Source of the DNA: Bin80 sp964503085 | Lineage (GTDB): Bacteria > Bacteroidota > Rhodothermia > Rhodothermales > Bin80 | Direction of reading: 5' to 3' | Assembly (NCBI GenBank): GCA_964503085.1 | Contig: CAZCYQ010000042.1 | Location: forward strand, 1 to 32,022 | DNA: 32,022 bases | The notes under the pieces: model-generated | Seen by the model: only the letters and a program-made list of their open reading frames with translations | Told to the model about the DNA's origin: nothing | Database searches by the model: none | Shown here: positions 17,086 through 25,145 of the stretch, piece after piece | Layout of the letters: the number at the start of each line of letters is the position of its first letter | Position numbering within the stretch: the stretch's first letter is position 1 | Program-made: the position numbers and the translations under genes

Positions 17086-17562
17086 ATGAAAAGAATCACT
17101 TATCTACTCGCTCTGGGTTTGATACTGTTAGCCTGTATGCCTTCTCCACCAGTGCAGGCGCAATCGGAAGAGGTTGACGAAGTTAGGGCAGTAATTGACC
17201 GTCTGTTTGATGGTATGCGCGCAGGAGACAGTACGATGGTCCGGAGCGTGCTGCACGAATCTGCACTCATGGGGCGAGCAGGCGACCAGGGCTTCAGGGT
17301 CGGTCCACCCGATCAATTTGTACGTGCCGTCGGTACGCCGCATGACCAGGTATGGGATGAGCGGATATGGGATGTCCATATCTCGATTGATGGCCGATTG
17401 GCTTCTGCCTGGATGGAATTCGCATTCTTTCTTGGCGAAAACATGAGCCACTGCGGTGTGAACTCAATGCAGCTCTATCGGACTGATGAGGGGTGGAAAA
17501 TCGTTTACCTGGCGGACACTAACCGTCCGCCTACATGTGAGCCGCCAACAGACGGATCATAG
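17086..17562 (+). CDS. small lipoprotein, NTF2-like/SnoaL fold
   Basis: With the ATG at 17086 the product has 158 residues and starts with a lipoprotein signal (MKRITYLLALGLILLAC), Cys17 being the modified residue. The mature part (EVDEVRAVIDRLFDGMRAGDS, then MVRSVLHES) matches the opening helix of NTF2-like/DUF4440 proteins. FAFFLGE and GWKIVYLADTNRP match the closing strands of that cone-shaped fold. Proteins of this type bind small ligands or act as accessory domains; no catalytic residue can be named. The same frame is open upstream to 16936, but that part is atypical and lacks the signal. It ends three bases before the convergent purF stop. Confidence 0.7.
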   Translation: MKRITYLLALGLILLACMPSPPVQAQSEEVDEVRAVIDRLFDGMRAGDSTMVRSVLHESALMGRAGDQGFRVGPPDQFVRAVGTPHDQVWDERIWDVHISIDGRLASAWMEFAFFLGENMSHCGVNSMQLYRTDEGWKIVYLADTNRPPTCEPPTDGS

Positions 17563-17565
17563 CGG

Positions 17566-19062
17566 TCAGTCGTAGGCTTCCTTACTGGCGCACATATCCA
17601 CGGGTACGGGATAGGTGCCTGTGAAGCATGCATCACAGTAGCCGTATGGACTGTCGTGCGCAGCGCGCACTGCTTTTTTCAAGCCCGCTACCGTGAGGTA
17701 GGCAAGGGAGTCAACACCGAGCCATTCCCCGATAGCCGTCACGTCGTCAAACTTACTCGAAAGCAGCTCTTCCTTACTGGGAAAATCCATGCCATAGAAG
17801 CAGGGGTTCATTACCGTTGGTGAGGCCACACGGAAGTGAACCTCTTTGGCACCGGCTTCCTTGATCATCTTCACCAATAGTCTGGCTGTTGTGCCGCGCA
17901 CGATTGAGTCGTCAACCACCACAACAATCCGGTCTTTAAGCAGGCCGTCAACTGTATTGAACTTGCATCGGACACGCATTTCGCGACTATCCTGTCCCGG
18001 TGCAATGAAAGTTCGGCCAACGTAGTGGTTACGGATTAGCCCGATGTCATATTTGCAGCGATATCCGAGCTTCTGGCATTCGCTTACGTAGCCGAGTGTA
18101 GCGGTATTAGAAGAGTCAGGGACCGATACCACCAGGGGGGCTTTTTCTTCTGCAGGAACGCGTGGTACTGGAGCATCGTGTGCTAACTGTTTGCCAAACT
18201 TGCGACGCACCTTATCCACCATCTCCCCATATATACGTGAGTCTGGACGGGAAAAGTAGATGTACTCGAAAATGCATTGACTTACGCCATGACGGCTATT
18301 CAGACGCTCACTATGGAAGTGCCCGGTTTTGCAGGCTTCCCTGTCAATAGTAAGAACTTCTCCCGGATCAATATCACGTACATACTCAGCACCGATCATA
18401 TCAAAGGCACAGGTTTCACTCGCGACACAATAGGCCATTGCGCCGTTTTCGCTTGAATTGCGCAGCCGTCCTAGCGAGAGGGGGCGAAATCCATTCGGAT
18501 CCCGAACAGCAATCAGACTTTCGTCTGTGAGCAGGGCCAGAGCATATCCGCCTTCCACCTGTGCGAGGGCATCCAGAATTTGATCAATCTGTCTGGTACG
18601 GCGGCTTTGTGCAATCAGGTGCAGGATAAGTTCTGTATCAGAGGTTGATTGAAACAGTGTGCCTCGCTCGCTGAACGAAGCCCTGAGCTCGGTAACATTG
18701 GAAAGATTTCCGTTGTGAGCTATGGCAAGATTACCTCCACGGTACTGAACATGGAGAGGCTGGATATTGGCACGCTTGACAGAGGACCCGCTGGTGGAGT
18801 ACCGCGTATGGCCAATGGCGGACGAACCGCTTAACGGGTCGTTGAATAGTGCAGGATTGTCAAACACATCCAGGACGAGTCCGAAATCTCGCACAGCAGA
18901 CATGATACGACGCTGTCGACCGTGGTCAAAGGAAGATGTGACGATCCCGCAAGACTCCTGTCCCCTGTGCTGGAGGGCATGCAGACCGAAGTAGGTAAGT
19001 CGAGCAGCTTCAGGGGAATTAAAAATTCCGAAGACGCCGCAATGGTCACGTATGCTGTCCAT
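17566..19062 (-). CDS. purF: amidophosphoribosyltransferase
   Basis: PurF makes 5-phosphoribosylamine from PRPP and glutamine, the first committed step of purine synthesis. The 498-residue protein begins MDSIRDHCGVFGIF: a seven-residue propeptide is expected to be removed to expose Cys8, the glutaminase nucleophile. The phosphoribosyltransferase half has the PRPP loop VVVVDDSIVRGTT (380-392). Cysteines at 263 (SQCIFEYIYFSRPDS), 421 (MNPCFYGMD), 476 and 479 (YCDACFTG) match the four ligands of the [4Fe-4S] cluster in the Bacillus-type enzyme, so this is the oxygen-sensitive, cluster-bearing form. It is monocistronic or at the end of the ssb-to-purF run, 68 bp downstream of the CNNM/CBS gene. 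Confidence 0.96.
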   Translation of the reverse strand: MDSIRDHCGVFGIFNSPEAARLTYFGLHALQHRGQESCGIVTSSFDHGRQRRIMSAVRDFGLVLDVFDNPALFNDPLSGSSAIGHTRYSTSGSSVKRANIQPLHVQYRGGNLAIAHNGNLSNVTELRASFSERGTLFQSTSDTELILHLIAQSRRTRQIDQILDALAQVEGGYALALLTDESLIAVRDPNGFRPLSLGRLRNSSENGAMAYCVASETCAFDMIGAEYVRDIDPGEVLTIDREACKTGHFHSERLNSRHGVSQCIFEYIYFSRPDSRIYGEMVDKVRRKFGKQLAHDAPVPRVPAEEKAPLVVSVPDSSNTATLGYVSECQKLGYRCKYDIGLIRNHYVGRTFIAPGQDSREMRVRCKFNTVDGLLKDRIVVVVDDSIVRGTTARLLVKMIKEAGAKEVHFRVASPTVMNPCFYGMDFPSKEELLSSKFDDVTAIGEWLGVDSLAYLTVAGLKKAVRAAHDSPYGYCDACFTGTYPVPVDMCASKEAYD

Positions 19063-19130
19063 GCGAGCTCAGTCTGCACGGGATGGTCAATGGTTTGTTA
19101 AATTCAGCGATTGTGCAGTGGTTTCAGACA

Positions 19131-20501
19131 TTAACGAATTATTCCGTTCGACTCTTTGGGAGCAGCACGAATCCGAATGTGAACTAGGCGAATTCGGTTG
19201 TTTTCCACTTCATCTACAGAGATTTCCATGCGGTCGTGTACGGTGGTATAACCCGGCTCGGGAATATCTCCGGCCAAGTGAAATATAAGGCCGCCCAATG
19301 TTTCAAATTCGTATGTATCGGTAGGAAGCGAGATGTTGGCCGCATCATTAAGATCGTCCAGATTTATCCGGGCATCAACCTTGTATTCGCGGTTGCCAAG
19401 GGGGGTGATCAGTGTGTCTCTGACTTCGTCATGCTCATCCTCCATTTCTCCAACAACTTCCTCTAGGACATCATCCAGGGTTACGAGTCCTGCGGTGCCG
19501 CCATATTCGTCTACCACTATGGCCAGATGTGTTTTACGATGTTGAAAATCCTGGAGAAGGTCATCCAGTTTCCGGCCAAGCGGCACAAAAATAGGTGGCC
19601 TCATAAGATGGGTCCAATCAACCGGGGCATCAGGCTGATTCACGAAGGGTAGCAGATCCTTGGCATAGACAACACCCTGAATATTGTCTAAGTGGTCCTC
19701 ATAGAGGGGCAGTCGTGAATGTCCAGAGATACGAATTAATTCCAAGGCCTCTTTCAGAGAGGCGGTTATAGGAAGTGCCGAGATATCCAGGCGATTCACC
19801 ATAATAGCACGAACCGTTGTTTCACCGAAGTCAAGCAGTGACTGAATCCAGCCATGTTCATCTTCTTCCAATGATCCATGGTCCTTGCCGATCTCAGCCA
19901 TTACTCGCAGATCGTCAGAGGATAGCAAATCTGATTTTTCATCTACATTCCAATTGCGATAAATTCCATGTATGCGAGTCGTTAGGCGTGCTAGGAGTGT
20001 AGTGACGGGGTACAGTGGCCATGAGACTATTTTGAGGGCTCCTGCTACACGACGGCTGTAGGTAAGGGCATACCTGGAGGCAATCAGCTTAGGGGTGATT
20101 TCCGAGACAATAAGTAACGTAAGGGTTAGCGCGACGACCTCCAGTGCAAAAACAATTTCGGATCTTAGCCCCATAGTCTCTGCTACGCGTTCAGTCACCA
20201 ATGCCGCAAGGATAGCTGCTGAGACGTTGATAAGTGTATTTAGCAGCAGGATGGTAACCAAGAGTCGACGCGGATTTTCTAGAAGAGAGAGCACGCGTAA
20301 ACTTTGGCGGTCTTCACGAGCGGCGAGAGTCTCACGGTCAGTTGCACGGAGCGAAAAGAGTGCAACCTCAGCTCCTGATACAACTGCGCTGGCCAACAGC
20401 AGCAGCAGGAAGACAACAATCTCGGTTGGCGATACTAGTGCACTGTGAGATTGGGCCAGCAGGCTCAGTGCAGCTATAGGGGAACTGTCAGGAGGTGCCA
20501 A
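19131..20501 (-). CDS. CNNM/CBS-domain membrane protein (GldE/CorC/HlyC-like)
   Basis: Domains in order are a short leader, a CNNM (DUF21) membrane domain with about four hydrophobic segments (26-185; it includes SGAEVALFSLRATD and VSEITPKLIASRYA), two CBS domains (about 215-335; it includes IRISGHSRLPLYED and HRKTHLAIVVDEYGG), and a C-terminal CorC_HlyC domain (about 355-440). At 456 residues it has the length of GldE-type proteins, which in Bacteroidota are encoded next to ssb and are linked to gliding and secretion. Relatives elsewhere act in magnesium or cobalt efflux. Here ssb lies upstream with one transporter gene between. CBS domains suggest adenine-nucleotide sensing. The exact role is uncertain. 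Confidence 0.87.
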   Translation of the reverse strand: MAPPDSSPIAALSLLAQSHSALVSPTEIVVFLLLLLASAVVSGAEVALFSLRATDRETLAAREDRQSLRVLSLLENPRRLLVTILLLNTLINVSAAILAALVTERVAETMGLRSEIVFALEVVALTLTLLIVSEITPKLIASRYALTYSRRVAGALKIVSWPLYPVTTLLARLTTRIHGIYRNWNVDEKSDLLSSDDLRVMAEIGKDHGSLEEDEHGWIQSLLDFGETTVRAIMVNRLDISALPITASLKEALELIRISGHSRLPLYEDHLDNIQGVVYAKDLLPFVNQPDAPVDWTHLMRPPIFVPLGRKLDDLLQDFQHRKTHLAIVVDEYGGTAGLVTLDDVLEEVVGEMEDEHDEVRDTLITPLGNREYKVDARINLDDLNDAANISLPTDTYEFETLGGLIFHLAGDIPEPGYTTVHDRMEISVDEVENNRIRLVHIRIRAAPKESNGIIR

Positions 20502-20566
20502 ACTGTGGAACGGTCTGGTGCATGCGAATCAGTCTTGGGGCCAAGCTACGGTCCGATGTGGCTTGG

Positions 20567-21958
20567 CTAGAAATATTGTCCGGTTACTAGTATGAAAATG
20601 AGGACAGTTAATACAGCTAAAGGGCAAATGACTTTGACCAGGAATCCAACTACGCGGCCCCCCGGCATTGGGAACTTGCGGTCACCACCGTCCTCGAGGG
20701 CTGCCAGCAGTTTAGGTACACCCCACACCCATCCAACCGCGACGCAAATCAGGAATGCTCCAAGGCTCAGAGAGTAATTTCCCCAGATGTTATTGTTTAG
20801 GGTTAGGAAGTCAAGTCCAAATGGAAGAATTCCGCCCTCTCCACCCGAAAGCGCCGATACTGCACCGAATGCAAGGGCTGACGGTACTGCAAGAGCAAAG
20901 CAGATTCCACAGACAAAGGTGGCAGCCCGGTTACGGGTCCATCCTTTCTCATCCACAAAGTACGCAACAACCACTTCTAGCAGACTAACAGTGGAGGTAA
21001 GTGCGGCGATAGCCAGCAATGAGAAAAATGCTGTGGCAAATAGACCTCCCAAGGGCATCTGATTGAAGATGGTAGGCAGTACCACGAACACGAGGCCAGG
21101 TCCAGCACTGGGATCGGCATTCGCGAAGAAAAGAGCGGGGAAAATAATAAGACCAGCCAGTATAGCTATGCCAGTATCCGCAATTGCGACAAAAATCCCT
21201 GATTGCCAGAGATTCTCCCGCTTGGACATATAGGATCCGTAAGTGATCATGGCGCCCATACCCAAACTTAGACTAAACAATGCCTGCCCGAGTGCTCCCA
21301 TAACAACATTCAAGCTAAGTTTGGACCAGTCCGGTGTAAAGAGATAGGTGAGCCCATCAATACCTGAGGGCAGCGTAACAGCCCGAATGGCCAATAGTAT
21401 CAGTAGAACAAAGAGTGCAGGCATCAACAGCGTGGTCGCCCGTTCAATGCCCTTGGATACACCTCCTCGTACCACCACCAGCGTAAGCAGGAGAAACAGG
21501 CCAGATAGCAGAATGGGCCAGAGAGGGTCTGCTACAAACTCCGTAAAGATGGCACCACTCGTTTCGCCATCCTGTGCCTGAGATAATTCTCCGGACACCG
21601 CTTTGCTGAGATACCCAACGGTCCATCCGGCGACCACCGAATAAAACGCAAGGATCCCCGCGCCGGTTACGACACCAAGTCCGCCCACGTACGGCCAGAA
21701 TCTGCCAGGGACCAGGGCCTTAAATGCTCCTACTGGGTTACGTTGAGAAGTGCGTCCTAGGGAAAGTTCAGCCAATAGCACCGGCAGTCCGATTGCCAAA
21801 ACGAAAATCAGGTAAATAAGGACGAAAAGTCCTCCGCCACCTTCGGCTACGGAGTACGGAAAACGCCAGATATTTCCGAGTCCAATAGCACTTCCGGCAG
21901 CAGCTAGAATAAAGCCTAGCCGGCCACTCCACTGTTCGCGACCATTAACTGATCCCAT
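20567..21958 (-). CDS. sodium-dependent transporter, neurotransmitter:sodium symporter (SNF) family
   Basis: This 463-residue polytopic protein has 11-12 hydrophobic segments. It opens with WSGRLGFILAAAGSAIGLGN, followed by the conserved WRFPY, the signature of the LeuT/NSS family where transmembrane helix 1 binds sodium and substrate. Bacterial members import amino acids or related compounds with sodium. LAELSLG in helix 2 and ALGQALFSLSLGMGAMITYG (helix 6 region, unwound substrate site) are also present. Length and 11-12-helix layout are typical of bacterial NSS proteins. The gene sits between ssb and the GldE-like gene on the same strand and looks like an insertion into an otherwise conserved pair. 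The substrate cannot be read. Confidence 0.93.
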   Translation of the reverse strand: MGSVNGREQWSGRLGFILAAAGSAIGLGNIWRFPYSVAEGGGGLFVLIYLIFVLAIGLPVLLAELSLGRTSQRNPVGAFKALVPGRFWPYVGGLGVVTGAGILAFYSVVAGWTVGYLSKAVSGELSQAQDGETSGAIFTEFVADPLWPILLSGLFLLLTLVVVRGGVSKGIERATTLLMPALFVLLILLAIRAVTLPSGIDGLTYLFTPDWSKLSLNVVMGALGQALFSLSLGMGAMITYGSYMSKRENLWQSGIFVAIADTGIAILAGLIIFPALFFANADPSAGPGLVFVVLPTIFNQMPLGGLFATAFFSLLAIAALTSTVSLLEVVVAYFVDEKGWTRNRAATFVCGICFALAVPSALAFGAVSALSGGEGGILPFGLDFLTLNNNIWGNYSLSLGAFLICVAVGWVWGVPKLLAALEDGGDRKFPMPGGRVVGFLVKVICPLAVLTVLIFILVTGQYF

Positions 21959-22012
21959 AGGTCCAAAATTTATTTGACTAATTGTGACAGATCATCCCGA
22001 TGTACATGCGAG

Positions 22013-22042
22013 AAGATAGGGGAATTTAGTGCAAAGGGACAA
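22013..22042 (-). promoter_or_regulatory. candidate promoter of the sodium symporter gene
   Basis: On the minus strand TTGTCC (22037-22042) and TATCTT (22013-22018) are 18 bases apart in the 237-bp gap between ssb and the symporter. If real, the symporter is transcribed independently of ssb. The boxes are imperfect. Confidence 0.25.
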
Positions 22043-22195
22043 TATTGTTATGTCACTTATTTGATGCGAGCATCTTTGCAGTCCGGCCTGGTGCCAGGAC
22101 ATACGGGACTCATTATGGATAGATCCAGTGACATGCGGACGCAGGCAATGGGTATTGGGAGCGCAGAGGAAATCCTTCAGGTGCAGACTCCCGAT

Positions 22196-22816
22196 CTAGA
22201 ACGGCAGATCATCCTCCGGCACAATGGTTGTTGAAGGCGAACCGCCGGCTGATGTGGGGGATCCGCTTGGTGGCTGCGCGGGAGGAGGTTGTTGTACGGG
22301 AGGAGGCGATTGGTGCGGAGGTGCACCCGGTGAGGGTTGTGTATACCCACCTTGCTGTTGACCGTATCCACCGCCTTGTTGTTGTTGACCATATCCACCA
22401 CCCTGTTGCTGACCGTATCCACCGCTCTGCTGCTGACTGTACCCAGCCGAGGGTGCCGGTTGTCCATAATTTCCTTCGTCCTCCAACGTAAAAGCTGTTC
22501 TAGCGTTTATTTCGGTCACCCATTTCGTTTCGCCTTGCTGGTTCTCGTACGAGCGATTTTGAATTCTTCCCTCCACAAATACACGTGTGTTGGTACGCGC
22601 TCGGTTAGCCATATCTTCCCCCTTCTTCCCCCAAACCACCACCGTGTGTGATGCCCTACTTTCTCCAGGGTCACCTTCCCGGTTCACATAGCTTTCTGTA
22701 GTTACCACACGTAATGTACAAATTGCTGTACCGCTCCCAAGATGGCGAAGCTCCGGATCCCGACTCAGTCGCCCGATCAAAACTACCTTGTTAATGCTTA
22801 TATCTTGCAGGTTCAT
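22196..22816 (-). CDS. ssb: single-stranded DNA-binding protein
   Basis: SSB coats single-stranded DNA in replication, recombination and repair. The 206-residue protein has an OB fold at about 1-113 (INKVVLIGRLSRDPELRH, TVVVWGKKGEDMANRA). A low-complexity linker follows (about 116-195), first with GGYGQQQ units and then Pro/Gln/Ser-rich. The protein ends in the acidic tip EDDLPF, which recruits partner proteins. The Phe-ended DDLPF tip is common in Bacteroidota and relatives. The linker is long for a bacterial SSB. The gene starts at the ATG at 22814-22816, diverges from mazG across a 116-bp spacer, and leads the minus-strand run toward purF. Confidence 0.96.
   Translation of the reverse strand: MNLQDISINKVVLIGRLSRDPELRHLGSGTAICTLRVVTTESYVNREGDPGESRASHTVVVWGKKGEDMANRARTNTRVFVEGRIQNRSYENQQGETKWVTEINARTAFTLEDEGNYGQPAPSAGYSQQQSGGYGQQQGGGYGQQQQGGGYGQQQGGYTQPSPGAPPHQSPPPVQQPPPAQPPSGSPTSAGGSPSTTIVPEDDLPF
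22337..22441 (-). repeat. in-frame GGYGQQQ repeat of ssb
   Basis: About four tandem copies of a seven- to eight-residue Gly/Tyr/Gln unit encode residues 126-160 of SSB. At DNA level this gives short imperfect direct repeats, a likely site of length variation by slippage. Confidence 0.75.
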
Positions 22817-22848
22817 GGATGGTTGTGTTTTGGCCTTAGATTGTAACT

Positions 22849-22860
22849 TTTACGCGTAAA
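22849..22860. promoter_or_regulatory. 12-bp perfect palindrome between ssb and mazG
   Basis: TTTACGCGTAAA is a perfect palindrome in the 116-bp divergent spacer, 33 bp from the ssb start and 72 bp from the mazG start. Its position suits a dimeric regulator controlling both genes. No matching regulator can be named. Confidence 0.25.
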
Positions 22861-22932
22861 CGGCGGAAACGTCTCATGATAAGATACGGTGCAGCACTTC
22901 CAGGATAGGTCCAAAAATCATCATCATTTCCC

Positions 22933-23724
22933 ATGCAATCAGAACTATTTGACGAAGAGTACACAGAAGCCAATGATTCTGCACCCCATTGGACAGTTTT
23001 TGTAAATATTGTCCGCCAACTCAGGAAACAGTGCCCTTGGGACCGTAAGCAGACCCATAGTTCATTACGCCACTTACTGATTGAAGAGACCTATGAAACG
23101 ATTGAGGCGCTTGATGCGGAGGATATGCAGGAGTTGCGGACGGAGTTAGGAGATCTGTTGTTGCAGATTGTCATGCACAGCGTAATTGCAGAAGAGACCC
23201 AGCAGTTTGACCTTGCAGGTGTGGTATCTGCGGTTTCTGACAAGATGGTTCGACGCCACCCACATGTTTTCGGTGACCGCGCTGTATCGGGGGTTGAGGA
23301 AGTGCTCCAGAACTGGGAATCACTCAAGGCAAATGAACGACAGGGTGCATCTGTATTAAGCGGTGTACCCGCCAGCCTACCAGCACTCCTATGTGCCTAT
23401 CGCATGCAGGAAAAAGCTGCGAGTGTCGGGTTTGACTTCCCAGACCAGGAAAGCACCTGGGCAAAGGTTGAGGAGGAAATTCAGGAATTCAGAACGGCAG
23501 CATCGGATGCTGATCGCGAAAATGAGTTCGGCGATCTGCTTTTTGCACTGGTAAACTATGCGAGAAGGAACCGCATCAACCCCGAGGATGCACTTCGCAG
23601 TACAAATCGTAGATTCCGTGAGCGACTGGGATACGTAGAAGCACATGTTCCAGACATGAGGTCTGCCGACTTGGAAGAGCTGGACCTACACTGGGAAAAA
23701 TCAAAAGGTGTGCACGAAGACTAA
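22933..23724 (+). CDS. mazG: nucleoside triphosphate pyrophosphohydrolase MazG
   Basis: MazG hydrolyses NTPs and dNTPs to the monophosphate and pyrophosphate, cleaning the nucleotide pool and lowering ppGpp-related signals. The 263-residue protein has the tandem-domain form. The N-terminal domain has CPWDRKQTHSSLRHLLIEET, with the metal-binding acidic residues of LIEETYET and ELRTELGDLL. The VRRHPHVFGD signature follows, and a second MazG domain (about 165-250) has WAKVEEEIQEF and NEFGDLLFALVNYARR. The ATG at 22933 follows a short AT-rich spacer without a clear Shine-Dalgarno site. It converges with the amidohydrolase cluster, and a strong hairpin lies between the two stops. Confidence 0.94.
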   Translation: MQSELFDEEYTEANDSAPHWTVFVNIVRQLRKQCPWDRKQTHSSLRHLLIEETYETIEALDAEDMQELRTELGDLLLQIVMHSVIAEETQQFDLAGVVSAVSDKMVRRHPHVFGDRAVSGVEEVLQNWESLKANERQGASVLSGVPASLPALLCAYRMQEKAASVGFDFPDQESTWAKVEEEIQEFRTAASDADRENEFGDLLFALVNYARRNRINPEDALRSTNRRFRERLGYVEAHVPDMRSADLEELDLHWEKSKGVHED

Positions 23725-23790
23725 GAAACCAGCCAGTGCTCCTTTCGCACACAATCAAAATCACCAATCCGCCCCCCGGCCGGGTGCTTC

Positions 23791-23828
23791 CTCGGATAAA
23801 TCCAACGGTCTGGACCTGTTGATCCGAG
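23791..23828. terminator. hairpin between convergent mazG and the amidohydrolase cluster
   Basis: Outer arms CTCGGAT (23791-23797) and ATCCGAG (23822-23828) pair perfectly. Inside them CAACGGTC (23803-23810) pairs with GACC-t-GTTG (23813-23821) with one bulged base. About 15 pairs form in total, with a small internal loop. There is no U-tract on either side, so it may be a bidirectional end-processing or stabilising hairpin rather than a classic intrinsic terminator. Confidence 0.5.
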
Positions 23829-23834
23829 CTTGAG

Positions 23835-25145
23835 TTATTGGTAGCTATGCTTGTCCAGACCGGGATTACGGTTCAGAAACTCCTCGTAAAGTCGGGTATG
23901 TCGACTCTCCATGGGTACCTGAAATCCCGCAATAAAAACATGAAGAATCGTTGTGGATGTTTCGAAAGGATCTCCGTCTGCCACGAAGAAAGTGGCTTCT
24001 TTGCCTACTTCAAGTGACCCCAGCCTGTCGTCAACCCCAAAAATTTCAGCTGGATTGATTGTCACTGCACGGAGCGCTGCTTCCACGGGCAGACCGTACG
24101 CAGCGGCAAAGCCAGCATGATAGGGCAGGTTACGCGCGTTGGCGGTATCGTTCGAGCGAATGGCAATCTTAACCCCTGCTTCATGCATCAGGCCAGCATT
24201 TTTATAAGCCTTGTCGAAGCGGTCACTTGCCCGTGTTGGGATACTGAGGACTGGTCCGACTAGGCACGGGACTCCGGCCTCCGCGATCTTATCTGCAACA
24301 CGCCAGCCTTCGGCCAACCCGCTGAAGATCACATTCTTCATATTCCGGGCCTTGATCCAGTCAAGAGCAGCAAGGATATCTTTTGCAGAATTCACTTGGA
24401 TAATTAGGGACTGTTCTCCACGGACAACACCCTTTAGAGCTTCCATAGACGGAACGTATTCGGGTCTGCGTCCGTTCTCTGGATGGACCTGATAGGTAGA
24501 GTCAATACGGTGATGCAACTCAGCACTGTCCCAGGTGTCGTCGAGCTTCTTTATAGCTTCGGTAGCCGCTTTTTGGACATCCTCTTCCGAACGCGAATCA
24601 AACCGTCCCCTACGTCCTGTGGAGGGAAATTGTAAAACTACTCCCTCAAACCCGGCATACATTTGTTCGGGAGTGTACCCATGAAGGTTAATCAGCGCGG
24701 CCTGTCCGGGCAGCATGCCACCGGATGGTACGGTAAGCACCGTGGTGATCCCGTTGACTCTTGTAACCGGGATGGCTACGCCATTCGGGTTCACGGCAGT
24801 AAGGGCTTTCATCTGGGGAGAAAAGTCTCCAATCTCTGAGGCGTCGCGGGTTTCCGATAAGGAACCCACTTCCACAAGCCCCATTTGTGTACCTGAGTCA
24901 ATCATACCGGGATAGACCGTCAAGCCTGCCAGATCAATGACCTGTGCACCTTCCGGTACATCAACGTCTGTGCCAAGCTGGACAATCACTCCATTCTCAA
25001 CGACAATCGTACCATTCTCAATGGTGCCCTGGGTAATTGTTACGATACGCGCGTTGGTCAACGCAGTGATCGTATCAACAGCTTCATATTTAGGTGGTGT
25101 GATCAACAAGACCACGCTGATAAGCAGTGAATACAAGTAGGTCAT
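23835..25145 (-). CDS. exported amidohydrolase-like protein without the HxH metal motif (third of three)
   Basis: The 436-residue protein has a signal-like N-terminus (MTYLYSLLISVVLLIT) followed by the composite beta-domain (ITALTNARIVTITQG). The barrel entry YPGMIDSGTQMG (79-90) aligns with PGFIDxHxH, but Gly85 and Gln87 replace both metal-binding His. The end retains the family's TINPAEIFGVDDRLGSLEVGKEA. Active COG1228/imidazolonepropionase-like enzymes hydrolyse cyclic amides or peptides using one or two metals; this copy is probably not a normal metal hydrolase. Its ATG overlaps the stop of the active-looking neighbour by one base (TAATG), which indicates coupled synthesis. A structural or regulatory partner role is inferred. 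Other ligand sites could still bind a metal, so loss of activity is not proven. Confidence 0.85.
   Translation of the reverse strand: MTYLYSLLISVVLLITPPKYEAVDTITALTNARIVTITQGTIENGTIVVENGVIVQLGTDVDVPEGAQVIDLAGLTVYPGMIDSGTQMGLVEVGSLSETRDASEIGDFSPQMKALTAVNPNGVAIPVTRVNGITTVLTVPSGGMLPGQAALINLHGYTPEQMYAGFEGVVLQFPSTGRRGRFDSRSEEDVQKAATEAIKKLDDTWDSAELHHRIDSTYQVHPENGRRPEYVPSMEALKGVVRGEQSLIIQVNSAKDILAALDWIKARNMKNVIFSGLAEGWRVADKIAEAGVPCLVGPVLSIPTRASDRFDKAYKNAGLMHEAGVKIAIRSNDTANARNLPYHAGFAAAYGLPVEAALRAVTINPAEIFGVDDRLGSLEVGKEATFFVADGDPFETSTTILHVFIAGFQVPMESRHTRLYEEFLNRNPGLDKHSYQ

Noticed and set aside
22337..22441. Short direct repeats that could suggest a CRISPR or minisatellite
   Set aside because: They are in frame and encode the Gly/Tyr/Gln units of SSB; there are no spacers of uniform length and no cas genes.
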